This document shows positions 56,471 to 64,000 of a stretch of DNA of 64,000 nucleotides, piece by piece; the first letter of the stretch is position 1, and each line of letters starts with the position of its first letter. A program made the translations under genes and the position numbers. The stretch is from NCBI GenBank assembly GCA_963734025.1, contig CAVTFR010000015.1, positions 372,001-436,000 on the forward strand, given 5' to 3'. Under the pieces are notes generated by a model that saw only the letters and a program-made list of their open reading frames with translations, did no database searches and was not told the DNA's origin. This stretch comes from JACVRW01 sp963734025. Its GTDB lineage: Bacteria > Actinomycetota > Thermoleophilia > Solirubrobacterales > Thermoleophilaceae.

Positions 56471-58111
56471 CTACCTCGGCTCTGGCGGCCGCGTGAACCA
56501 GTCACAGCCGGGCGGGTCCTGGAGCAGATCGTCCTGGGGATCCCAGCTTCCGCAGGGTGCGAGGAGCGCAAGCTTCGCGGGCGTCGTCTGCGTATGGACC
56601 GGCGAGCCCGGGCACTCCGGCAGCACCGCCGGGTCGCTCGTGATCGCGTTGCCGGCGCCGGCGCGGTTCTCCGTCCAGCAGTTCTCGTGGCCCTCCTCGT
56701 CCCACCAGAAGTCCTTGCCGTTCGGGTCGCGCTTGCCCTTCGGCGTCAGGCTCATCACGTTGGCCCGCATCTCGTTGCCGTTCGACGTGTCGGTCGAGGC
56801 CTCGTAGGCGGGTCCCGAGTTCTTCGACTGCCCGGTCGGGTCGGTGCCGCGGAACGGCGCCGGCACCCAGAACTGCATGACGCCCGCGCGCCAGTTGTCC
56901 CAGATCCGGTTGTTGCGAATGATGTTCTCGTTGCCGCCGGCGATCAGGATGCCGGTGCCGACTGGTGCGCTGAAGGCCGGGCAGACGATCTTCGGGTTGC
57001 GCTCGGCGATCGGCCGGTTCTCCTCGAAGCAGTACTGGTCGCGCTTCTCGCCGAAGAGGTCGAGGTTGTTCGAGTAGATGTCGTTGCGCTCCCACTTCGA
57101 GCAGTCCTGCGGCATCCCGGGGTGGCCGCCCGCGAACGAGTCGGTCGTGATCCCCGCCGAGTTGTGGTGGAACTTCGAGTCGTGCGTGTAGATGCCGTTG
57201 CCCGCGGTGCCCGACCAGCCGATCGTGTTGCCGTGCGAGTTGACCCGGTCGACCTCGATCCCGTAGCGCTTGCAGTGGCCCTCGGGGCCGGAGCCGGGGT
57301 AGATGCCGGAGTCACCCGAGCCGTACGCCTCGAGCTTGCGGTAGAGGCCGTTGTCCGAGGTGAACGACAGGAACCCGTACTCGCGGCTCCAGCGCGAGAC
57401 GATGTTCTCCATGCGGAAGCCGTTCGTCTCGAGCACGTAGACGTTGTTGAAGTCCGAGAACTGGACCGTGAAGTTGCGCAGGTGGATCCCGTCGGCGCGG
57501 TCCGCCCGGATCACGTTCAGCTTCTTGCGCGAGCCGTCGAGCAGCACGTGCCCGGGCTTCGTGCCGGTGCCCTCGATCTGCAGGTTGCACTTGACGTCGC
57601 AGCGGCGATCTTTGTCGGGCCCGTCGCCGATGATCGCGATCAGGTTCTGCGCGTTCTTGCACTTGCGCTGGTAGTCGTAGTTCGCGACCCGCACCGTGCC
57701 CGTCCCGCCGAAGCGCGGGTTTCCGTATTCCTGGTAGTCGCTCGCGCAGCGCGGGTTCGGCTCGGCGACCTTGCGGCTCGGCTCCTCGCGATACACGCCC
57801 GGAAGGATCAGGATGCGGTAGTTCGACTTCGCCGCGTCGACCGCCGCCTGGATGTGGCTGAAGCGGCAGCGATCCAGGAGCTTCAGGTTGCGGCGCTCCG
57901 CCTTGCCGCTCAGCAGCCGGCGTATGCGCTTGCCCGAGTCGGACTTGCAGACGACGAGCGCCTTCCCGGTGGTCCTGTACTTCGGCACCTCGCCGAGCTT
58001 GTGGTTCGGGTAGTACGAGAGCCGCTCGGCGTGACCGTGGGCGGCCCCCGCGCCGATCGCGAGCAGAAGCGTCACGGCGGCCAGGACGGGGAGCAGGCGC
58101 GAAGGGTTCAT
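56471..58111 (-). CDS. Exported right-handed parallel beta-helix protein
   Basis: A 546-residue exported protein. The signal peptide is residues 1-27 (NPSRLLPVLAAVTLLLAIGAGAAHG). From ~85 on it shows PbH1-type helix rungs with pectate-lyase-like spacing: HIQAAVDAAKSNYRILILPGVYRE, GIHLRNFTVQFSDFNNVYVLETNGFRMENI, GIYTHDSKFHHNSAGITTD, GILIAGGNENIIRNNRIWDNWRAGVM. Eight or more Cys suggest disulphides. It may be a polysaccharide lyase/epimerase or a surface binder. It is divergent from a tetR gene over a perfect palindrome, so its expression is probably induced by an unknown ligand. Confidence 0.87.
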   Translation of the reverse strand: MNPSRLLPVLAAVTLLLAIGAGAAHGHAERLSYYPNHKLGEVPKYRTTGKALVVCKSDSGKRIRRLLSGKAERRNLKLLDRCRFSHIQAAVDAAKSNYRILILPGVYREEPSRKVAEPNPRCASDYQEYGNPRFGGTGTVRVANYDYQRKCKNAQNLIAIIGDGPDKDRRCDVKCNLQIEGTGTKPGHVLLDGSRKKLNVIRADRADGIHLRNFTVQFSDFNNVYVLETNGFRMENIVSRWSREYGFLSFTSDNGLYRKLEAYGSGDSGIYPGSGPEGHCKRYGIEVDRVNSHGNTIGWSGTAGNGIYTHDSKFHHNSAGITTDSFAGGHPGMPQDCSKWERNDIYSNNLDLFGEKRDQYCFEENRPIAERNPKIVCPAFSAPVGTGILIAGGNENIIRNNRIWDNWRAGVMQFWVPAPFRGTDPTGQSKNSGPAYEASTDTSNGNEMRANVMSLTPKGKRDPNGKDFWWDEEGHENCWTENRAGAGNAITSDPAVLPECPGSPVHTQTTPAKLALLAPCGSWDPQDDLLQDPPGCDWFTRPPEPR

Positions 58112-58131
58112 GCGGCGGCGCAATGTACACG

Positions 58132-58157
58132 AAAACTTGCACATGTGTGCAAGTTTT
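58132..58157. promoter_or_regulatory. Perfect 12+2+12 palindrome between beta-helix and tetR genes
   Basis: Left arm AAAACTTGCACA, two-base spacer TG, right arm TGTGCAAGTTTT. It lies 20 bases before the beta-helix ATG and 16 before the tetR GTG, overlapping the -10/-35 region of both. It is far more AT-rich than its surroundings. The adjacent TetR-family protein is the likely ligand. Confidence 0.8.
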
Positions 58158-58173
58158 TTCCTATCCTCGCAGC

Positions 58174-58758
58174 GTGCCCTCCGGGGAACCCACCCGTCAA
58201 GCCCGCGGCGAGCGCCGCCGTGACGCGATCCTCGAGGCCGCGCTACGGGTCATCGCCAAGCGGGGCGTCGCGAGCGTCACCCACCGCGCCGTTGCGACCG
58301 AGGCCGGCGTCCCGCTGTCGTCGACGACCTACTACTTCGAGTCGCTGGACGACCTGCTCGAGGGGGCACTGTTCAGGTTCGTGAGCGCCGAGACCGAGCG
58401 CCTGGCCGCTGCCGCCGAGCTGCTCGAGGGCAGGGAGCTCGAGCCGCTCGAGGCCGCGCGCCTGTTTCGCGCGGAGCTCGAGGAGACGAGCGTGGCCCAG
58501 TTCGAGCTCTACCTCGAGGTGTCGCGCCGGCCGCGGCTGCGCGAGGTCGCGCGCCGCTGCCTGGACCTCTACGAGGCCGCCGCCGAGGCGGCCCTGCGCG
58601 CCACGGGGGCGGAGCATCCGGAGGCCTACGCCCGGGCATTCGTGGCGCTGTTCGACGGCTACGGGCTCCACCGCATCGCCGGCGGCGACGATCAGGGATT
58701 CGAGGATGCCTTGATGGCGCTCTGGGCCGCGGCGACGCGGGCGACGGGCACGCGGTAG
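58174..58758 (+). CDS. TetR family transcriptional regulator
   Basis: A 194-residue regulator from a GTG: RGERRRDAILEAALRVIAKRGVASVTHRAVATEAGVPLSSTTYYFESLDDLLEGAL is a complete TetR helix-turn-helix (residues ~9-65). The C-terminal domain resembles the TetR_C_6/C_17 type. The GTG is six bases after TATCCT. Its last 67 bases overlap, tail to tail, the end of ppdK, and both C-termini look genuine. It probably represses itself and the beta-helix gene through the palindrome. Confidence 0.92.
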   Translation: MPSGEPTRQARGERRRDAILEAALRVIAKRGVASVTHRAVATEAGVPLSSTTYYFESLDDLLEGALFRFVSAETERLAAAAELLEGRELEPLEAARLFRAELEETSVAQFELYLEVSRRPRLREVARRCLDLYEAAAEAALRATGAEHPEAYARAFVALFDGYGLHRIAGGDDQGFEDALMALWAAATRATGTR

Positions 58759-61313
58759 GGCGAGCAGCTCACGTAGTCGAGCCCGGCCGTCTGGAACAAC
58801 TCGATCGACTCCGGGTCGCCGCCGTGCTCGCCGCAGATCCCGAGCTTCAGGTCGGGCTTCGCCTCGCGCCCGACCCACGCCGCGAGCCGGACGAGCCAGC
58901 CGACGCCCGGCGAGTCGATCGTCTCGAACGGGCTGCGTTCGACGATCTTCTCCTCGATGTAGCGCGCGAGCATCGCCCCGCCCACATCGTCGCGCGAGAA
59001 GCCGATCGCGGTCTGGGTGAGGTCGTTCGTCCCGAAGGAGAAGAAGTCGGCGCGCGCGGCGATCCGGTCTGCCACGAAGCAGGCGCGCGGCAGCTCGATC
59101 ATCGTGCCGAGCAGCAGTTTCAGATCTCCGGCCTGCTCCTCCTCGATCACCCTGTCGACCAGCTCGCGCATCAGGTCGAGCTCCTGCTCGTAGGCGACCA
59201 GCGGGATCATCACCTCGAGCTCGGGTTGCTCCTTGAGCGCGAGCGCGGCGCGCACGATGGCGCGCACCTGCATCTCGTAGATCTCGGGATGGAGGATGGC
59301 GAGCCGTACGCCCCGCGTGCCGAGCATCGGGTTGGTCTCCGCCAGCTCGTGGACGCGATTGAGCGTGCCCTCGAGCTCCTCGAGCTCGCCGCTCTCCTCG
59401 ATCCGGGCCCGCTCCACCTCCTTCGCGAGCTCCTCGGCGTTCGGGATGAACTCGTGGAGCGGCGGGTCGAGCAGCCGGATCGTGACCGGCAGGCCCTTCA
59501 TCGACTCGAAGAGCGCCTCGAAGTGCTCCCGTTGAAGCTCCAGCAACTTGTCGAGCGCCTCGCCGCGCTCGTCGTCCGTCTCGGCCATGATCATCGCCTG
59601 CATCACGGCCTGGCTGTCGGTGCCGAGGAAGATGTGCTCCGAGCGGCAGAGGCCTATGCCCTCTGCGCCGAACTCCCGCGCCTTGGTCGCGTCCTCGGCC
59701 GTGTCGGCGTTGGTGCGCACGCCGAGGCTGCGGAGCTCGTCCGCCCACTCGAGGACGGTCTCGAACTCACCGCTCACCTCGGGGTCCTCGAGCGGAACTT
59801 CGTCCGCGGTCACGACCCCCGTGCTGCCGTCGATCGCGATGTGGTCGCCCTCCGAGAGCTCGGTGTCGCCTACGCGCAGCTTCCTCGCCTCCAGGTCGAT
59901 CTCGAGCTCTCCCGCGCCCGCCACGCACGGCTTCCCCATCCCGCGTGCCACGAGCGCCGCGTGGCTCGCCTTGCCGCCCTTGCTCGTCAGGATCCCCTTG
60001 GCAGCGTGGAAGCCGTGCACGTCGTCGGCCTCCGTGAACGGCCGCACGAGGATCACCTCGCGCCCGTCCTTCTCTGCCGCGACCGCATCGTCGGCCGTGA
60101 ACACGATCTCGCCGGCCGCCGCGCCCGGCGAGGCGCCCACCCCCTCGGTGAGCGTCTCGAAGTCCGCGTCCCGGGCGAATGCCGGGTGCAGCAGGGCGTC
60201 GAGCCGCGCCGCCTCGATCGTCATGATCGCGTCCGGCTTGTCGAGGAGCCCCTCCTCGACCGCGTCGACCGCGAAGCGCACGGCCGCCTGAGCGGGCCGC
60301 TTCGCGTTGCGCGTCTGGAGCATGTAGAGGGTGCCCTCCTCGACCGTGAACTCCGTGTCCTGCATGTCCTTGTAGTGCCCCTCGAGCGTGCGCAGGATCT
60401 CCATCAGCTCGGCGTGGGCCTCCGGCATCAGCTCCTTCATCTCGGAGATGTCACGCGGGGTGCGGACGCCCGACACGACGTCCTCGCCCTGGGCATTGAC
60501 GAGGAAGTCCCCCGACGGCTCGGGCGCACCCGTGATCTCGTCGCGCGAGAACGCGACGCCCGAGCACGACTTCTCGCCGCGGTTCCCGAACACCATCTGC
60601 TGGACGTTCACCGCCGTCCCCCAGGTGTCGGGGATGCGGTTGATCCGCCGGTACTCGACCGCCCGCGGGCCGGTCCAGGAGTCGAAGACCGCGCGGATCG
60701 CCTCGATCAGCTGGTCGCGCGGGTCTTGCGGGAACTCGTCCTCGTAGGCCTCCTTGAACTCCTCCGTGAGCGCCTTCAGGTCGTCCACCGAGAGCTCCGT
60801 GTCCTCCTCGACACCGGCCTTCTTCTTGCGCTTCCCGATCAGCTCCTCGAAGCTCCCATGCGGGATGCCGCGGCAGACGTCGCCGAACATCTGCACGAAG
60901 CGGCGGTAGGAGTCCCAGGCGAAGCGGTCGCCGCCGAGTCCCTCGACCGACTCGTCGTTCAGGCCGAGGTTGAGGACGGTGTCGAGCATCCCCGGCATCG
61001 ACTCGCGGGCGCCCGAGCGGACCGAAACGAGCAGCGGGTCGTCCGAGTCGCCCAGCCGCTTGCCGCTGTGCTCCTCGAGGCGGGCGAGCGCAGCGTCGGC
61101 CTGCTGCTCGAGCCCCTCCGGGAGCTCGCCGCCCGCCTCCATGTAGGCGACGCAGGCCTCGGTCGTGATCGTGAACCCGGCCGGCACCCGCTCGGCGCCG
61201 AGCACGCGCGTCATCTCCGCCACGTTGGCGCCCTTCCCGCCGAGGAGCTCGCGCATGTCCTTCGAGCCCTCGGCGAAGTCGTAGACGAGCTGCGTGTCCG
61301 CGGCGATGCTCAT
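58692..61313 (-). CDS. ppdK: Pyruvate, phosphate dikinase
   Basis: An 873-residue enzyme that interconverts pyruvate, ATP and Pi with PEP, AMP and PPi. The N-terminal ATP-grasp domain has LGGKGANVAEMTRVLGAERVPAGFTITTEACVAYME. The swivelling phospho-His is in TSKGGKASHAALVARGMGKPCVAG near 450. The C-terminal PEP-binding barrel has the catalytic Cys in LGICGEHGGDPESI near 830 and ends LDYVSCSPYRVPVARVAAAQ. Length is normal. The ATG is eight bases after TACAGT. The 3' end overlaps the tetR gene. Confidence 0.97.
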   Translation of the reverse strand: MSIAADTQLVYDFAEGSKDMRELLGGKGANVAEMTRVLGAERVPAGFTITTEACVAYMEAGGELPEGLEQQADAALARLEEHSGKRLGDSDDPLLVSVRSGARESMPGMLDTVLNLGLNDESVEGLGGDRFAWDSYRRFVQMFGDVCRGIPHGSFEELIGKRKKKAGVEEDTELSVDDLKALTEEFKEAYEDEFPQDPRDQLIEAIRAVFDSWTGPRAVEYRRINRIPDTWGTAVNVQQMVFGNRGEKSCSGVAFSRDEITGAPEPSGDFLVNAQGEDVVSGVRTPRDISEMKELMPEAHAELMEILRTLEGHYKDMQDTEFTVEEGTLYMLQTRNAKRPAQAAVRFAVDAVEEGLLDKPDAIMTIEAARLDALLHPAFARDADFETLTEGVGASPGAAAGEIVFTADDAVAAEKDGREVILVRPFTEADDVHGFHAAKGILTSKGGKASHAALVARGMGKPCVAGAGELEIDLEARKLRVGDTELSEGDHIAIDGSTGVVTADEVPLEDPEVSGEFETVLEWADELRSLGVRTNADTAEDATKAREFGAEGIGLCRSEHIFLGTDSQAVMQAMIMAETDDERGEALDKLLELQREHFEALFESMKGLPVTIRLLDPPLHEFIPNAEELAKEVERARIEESGELEELEGTLNRVHELAETNPMLGTRGVRLAILHPEIYEMQVRAIVRAALALKEQPELEVMIPLVAYEQELDLMRELVDRVIEEEQAGDLKLLLGTMIELPRACFVADRIAARADFFSFGTNDLTQTAIGFSRDDVGGAMLARYIEEKIVERSPFETIDSPGVGWLVRLAAWVGREAKPDLKLGICGEHGGDPESIELFQTAGLDYVSCSPYRVPVARVAAAQSAIKASSNP

Positions 61314-61331
61314 GGGATGTGACTGTATTCC

Positions 61332-62048
61332 CTAGGCCACGCGCCTCAATCGCACGTGCGCGTGATACTCGAGCGTCTCCCCCACGGCGCGGTCCGCCTG
61401 GGCGAGCGCGCGCTCGGGGGCGGCGGGCGCCTCCGACAGCGGGCGAGCCAGCGCCTCGACGAGGAAGCGGTGGGCGTCCTCGCCCAGCGGGAACGAGCCC
61501 GCCTCGCAGCCCGCGCACACGACGCCGCCGGCGCTCGGCGAGAAGGCACCGAGGTGCTCGGCATCCCCGCACGAGGCGCACGAGCCCAGCTCGGGCGCGA
61601 AGCCCGCAGCCAGGAGCAGCTTCAGCCGAAAGGCGAGCGCCTGCGAGCGGCAGGCCCGCGCCGGGTCGGCGTCGAGCAGCGCAAGCTCGTTGCAGAGCAG
61701 GTTGTAGGCGGGCGGGTTCGGCTCGCTCGAGTCGAGCAGCCGCAGCACCGCCTCGCAGGCCTGCGAGGCGCGCTCGAGCGACTCGCGGCGCTCGCGCAGC
61801 GCCGGATGAGCGTGAACGGTGTCCGCCTGGCTGATCGTGCAGAGCTCACCGCGGCCCTGGTGCAGGACGAGCTGCACGCGGCTGAGCGGCTCGAGCCGCC
61901 CTCCAAGGCGCGATTTGACGCGCCGGACGCCCTTCGCGACCGCGCCGACACGGCCGTGGCCGTCCGTATAGAGGTGGAGCACGCGGTCCGCCTCGCCGTA
62001 GCGGATCGAGCGCAACACCACCGCTTCGGTCTTGAAGGATCCGGGCAC
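61332..62048 (-). CDS. recO: DNA repair protein RecO
   Basis: RecO loads RecA with RecR and anneals strands. The 238-residue protein starts PGSFKTEAVVLRSIRYGEADRVLHLYT (OB fold) with KGVRRVKSRLGGRLEP near 39-54. The zinc site is CASCGDAEHLGAFSPSAGGVVCAGC near 158-182. Length is normal. The start is a GTG and the gene is divergent from the glutaredoxin gene with a 19-base gap, so the promoters overlap. Confidence 0.94.
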   Translation of the reverse strand: MPGSFKTEAVVLRSIRYGEADRVLHLYTDGHGRVGAVAKGVRRVKSRLGGRLEPLSRVQLVLHQGRGELCTISQADTVHAHPALRERRESLERASQACEAVLRLLDSSEPNPPAYNLLCNELALLDADPARACRSQALAFRLKLLLAAGFAPELGSCASCGDAEHLGAFSPSAGGVVCAGCEAGSFPLGEDAHRFLVEALARPLSEAPAAPERALAQADRAVGETLEYHAHVRLRRVA

Positions 62049-62067
62049 GACCTAGACTCTGAATCCG

Positions 62068-62331
62068 ATGTCGGACGCGAACGGGGTCGTGGTCTATACA
62101 ACGGAGCCCTGCGGCTTCTGCCGCCAGGCCAAGGCGCTGCTGCAGGCGCGCGGCGTGGCCTACCTCGAGGTCAATCTCGCGAAGGACCCGGACGGCCGCG
62201 CCGACCTCGTCGCCCTGACCGGGCAGATGACCTTTCCGCAGATCGTGGTCGGAAAGCGCGCCATCGGCGGCTTCCGCGAGCTGCTCGAGGCCGACCGCGC
62301 CGGCAGCCTGGACGCGCTGCTCGCGGCCTGA
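62068..62331 (+). CDS. Glutaredoxin
   Basis: An 87-residue class I glutaredoxin with the active site CGFC at Cys15/Cys18, the cis-Pro loop MTFPQIVVG near 53-61 and the GG turn in IGGFRELLE near 66-74. The dithiol form suggests electron transfer from glutathione or mycothiol reductase systems. The ATG is nine bases after TAGACT, with almost no leader. Confidence 0.94.
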   Translation: MSDANGVVVYTTEPCGFCRQAKALLQARGVAYLEVNLAKDPDGRADLVALTGQMTFPQIVVGKRAIGGFRELLEADRAGSLDALLAA

Positions 62332-62338
62332 GTAGAAG

Positions 62339-63112
62339 GTGTCGATCGCCAGGACAGCCACCCTCGGCGACCACCGCTTCAGCCGGATCGGGCTCGGCAC
62401 CAACCGGCTCACCCACACCCCCGAGAATCACGACTTCCTCAGGCGGGCCGTCGAGGCGGGGGTGGGTTTGATCGACACCGCCCATCTCTACACCGGCGGT
62501 GCGAGCGAGCAGGCGATCGGGGCCGCACTGGCGCCGTTTCCGGACGACCTGGTGGTCGCCACCAAGGGCGGCTACCACCCGGGTAGCGGCCGGCCGGAGC
62601 GGCTGCGGGCCGAGCTCGAGGAGAGCTTCGAGCGCCTTCGGACCGACACGATCACCCTCTGCTACCTCCACCGGGTAGATCCGGGGGTGCCGCTCGAGGA
62701 GTCGCTGGGTGTCCTCAGGGAGTTCCTCGACGCGGGCCGCATCGAGCACGTCGGCGTCTCGGAGATGACAGTGGAGCAGGTCGAGCGCGCACGGGCCGTG
62801 GTGCCGGTCACGGCGGTCCAGAACGAGTACAACCTCGCCGAACGCAGGCACGAGGACGTCGTGGACCTCTGCGAGAGGGAGAACCTCCTCTTCGTACCGT
62901 TCTACCCCCTGCACGGAGCCGGCGGCGGCCGGCTCGCCGAGTTCGCGGGCCGCTACGACGCAACGCCGGAGCAGATCGCGCTCGCGTGGCTACTGAAGCG
63001 GTCGCCCGGCATCGTGCCGATCCCGGGCACCCTGTCGCTCGACCATCTGAAGCGCAATCTCGCCGCGCTCGACATCGAGCTGTCCGACGAGGACTACGCC
63101 GCGCTCAGCTAG
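62339..63112 (+). CDS. Aldo/keto reductase
   Basis: A 257-residue TIM-barrel NADPH-dependent oxidoreductase. The tetrad is visible: Asp and Tyr in GLIDTAHLYTGGASE near 41-54, Lys in VVATKGG near 72, His in LCYLHRVDPG near 104. The NADP end motif IPGTLSLDHLKRNLAAL is near 222-238. The N-terminus starts at a GTG eight bases after the glutaredoxin stop. Substrate unknown. Confidence 0.94.
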   Translation: MSIARTATLGDHRFSRIGLGTNRLTHTPENHDFLRRAVEAGVGLIDTAHLYTGGASEQAIGAALAPFPDDLVVATKGGYHPGSGRPERLRAELEESFERLRTDTITLCYLHRVDPGVPLEESLGVLREFLDAGRIEHVGVSEMTVEQVERARAVVPVTAVQNEYNLAERRHEDVVDLCERENLLFVPFYPLHGAGGGRLAEFAGRYDATPEQIALAWLLKRSPGIVPIPGTLSLDHLKRNLAALDIELSDEDYAALS

Positions 63113-63145
63113 GCGGCGCCGCCCCGGCGCTGTGGGCGCCGTAGG

Positions 63146-64000
63146 TCAGCGGCGCCGCGGGGCCCGCTGGCAGCTCGGGCAGATGTAGGTCCCGCGGCCC
63201 GCTGCCCGCATCTTGCGGATCGGCGTGCCGCACCGTGGGCAGGGCTCGCCCTCACGCGTATGGACGAGGAAGCGGTCCTGGAAGCTGCCCCGCTGGCCGT
63301 CGACTTGGCGGTAGTCGTCGATCGAGGCGCCCTTCGAGTCGATGCCGAGCTCGAGCGTCTCGACCACCGCGTCACGAAGCGCCTCGATCTGCGGGCGTTT
63401 GAGCTTCCCCACCGGGCGCAGCGGGTGGATGCGGGCGCGGAAAAGCGCTTCGTCGGCGTAGATGTTGCCGACCCCGGCAACTCGCTCCTGGTTCAGCAGG
63501 AAGGCCTTGACGGGCTGCCTGCGGCCGCGGGCCTGCGCTCGGAGCGCCTCGGCCGTGAAGTCGGGGCTGAGCGGCTCGACTCCGAGCCTCGATGCGAAGA
63601 ACTCGGCGAGCGCCTCGCTGCCGAGCAGGACGTCGCCGGTGCCGAAGCGGCGCACGTCTACGAACAGCAGCCGCTCGGCCGGCCGGCCGCGCTTGCGACC
63701 GAGCTCGAAGCGCACGCGAAGGTGCGGTCGGCCCGGCTCGTCCTCCTTCACCGGCACGAGCAGCAGGTTCCCGGTCATGCGCAGATGCATCGCGAGGTGG
63801 ATGTCGTCGTCGGTCGACAGGACGAGGTACTTGCCCCGCCGCCACAGCGCGCTGACACGGCGCCCGGCGAGCGCATCGTCGATCGCCTCGGGCGGGGCGG
63901 GCTCGCACCAGCGCGGGTCGAGGACCTGCACGCGCTCGAGCCGCCGGCCCTCCAGTGCGGGGGCCAGCTGACGGCGGATCGTCTCTACCTCGGGGAGCTC
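63146..64000 (-). CDS. mutM: Formamidopyrimidine-DNA glycosylase (5' end just outside window)
   Basis: Fpg/MutM removes oxidised purines and nicks the abasic site. The visible 285 codons begin at the window edge with ELPEVETIRRQLAP, so only the Met-Pro start, including the catalytic Pro, is missing. Also present: MHLRMTGNLL near 75, QERVAGVGNIYADEALFRARIHP (helix-two-turn-helix) near 155, and the C-terminal zinc finger CPRCGTPIRK...YICPSCQ near 245-275. Length and motifs are complete otherwise. Confidence 0.96.
   Translation of the reverse strand, partial: ELPEVETIRRQLAPALEGRRLERVQVLDPRWCEPAPPEAIDDALAGRRVSALWRRGKYLVLSTDDDIHLAMHLRMTGNLLLVPVKEDEPGRPHLRVRFELGRKRGRPAERLLFVDVRRFGTGDVLLGSEALAEFFASRLGVEPLSPDFTAEALRAQARGRRQPVKAFLLNQERVAGVGNIYADEALFRARIHPLRPVGKLKRPQIEALRDAVVETLELGIDSKGASIDDYRQVDGQRGSFQDRFLVHTREGEPCPRCGTPIRKMRAAGRGTYICPSCQRAPRRR

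Noticed and set aside
1..64000. CRISPR arrays, rRNA genes, insertion sequences
   Set aside because: Looking for regularly spaced repeats, rRNA landmarks and transposase motifs on both strands gave nothing convincing.

Overview
The window looks like chromosome from a very GC-rich actinobacterium, most probably Thermoleophilia (Solirubrobacterales-like). The grounds are extreme GC third-position bias, an F420-type LLM oxidoreductase, a small exported family with a collagen-like stretch, RTX-like exported proteins, and the order sigma factor, dnaG, dgt. This placement is inferred from gene content only.

Layout. (1) 1-9003, minus strand: a compact information-processing cluster yebC, DoxX-like, ruvC, ruvA, ruvB, zinc-ribbon/PAS protein, secD-secF fusion, small membrane protein and recJ (cut by the window edge). 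(2) 9059-21937: a large secreted BNR/PKD/LamG protein, then minus-strand runs pdxS-pdxT-M29 peptidase and ABC ATPase-permease-hydrolase-M1 peptidase-patatin, and an RpiR regulator. (3) 22007-28010: GST, exported phosphatase and phosphodiester glycosidase, TetR/cupin divergent pair with two matching operators, a double SnoaL protein, and three broken genes. (4) 28089-35416: a 7.3 kb integrated element bounded by 43-bp direct repeats in a CAU-anticodon tRNA gene. It carries a tyrosine integrase, an excisionase-like protein, an HK97-type major capsid protein, zinc-finger proteins and two tandem RTX-like exported proteins. I see no terminase, portal or tail gene. (5) 35541-41049: lipoproteins, SDR, LLM oxidoreductase, glycosyltransferase. 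(6) 41075-48083: an envelope-quality-control locus with htrA-batA, a two-component system, and moxR-DUF58-batA. An identical 20-bp box sits at the same distance from the htrA and moxR starts. (7) 48199-51834: exported beta-helix and triplicated-repeat proteins. (8) 51873-64000: tRNA-Asn, primary sigma factor, dnaG, dgt, another beta-helix protein divergent from a TetR gene across a perfect palindrome, ppdK, recO, glutaredoxin, aldo/keto reductase and mutM (its first two codons lie outside the window).

The most promising items for a closer look are the tRNA-integrated element with a lone capsid gene and arm-type repeats at both ends, and the two-component/HtrA/MoxR-VWA locus with its shared box. 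Several genes, including the primary sigma factor, carry an apparent single-base frameshift. That may be biology or may be residual indel error in the assembly. Many genes have a TANNNT hexamer 6-10 bases before the start codon, which suggests leaderless transcripts.
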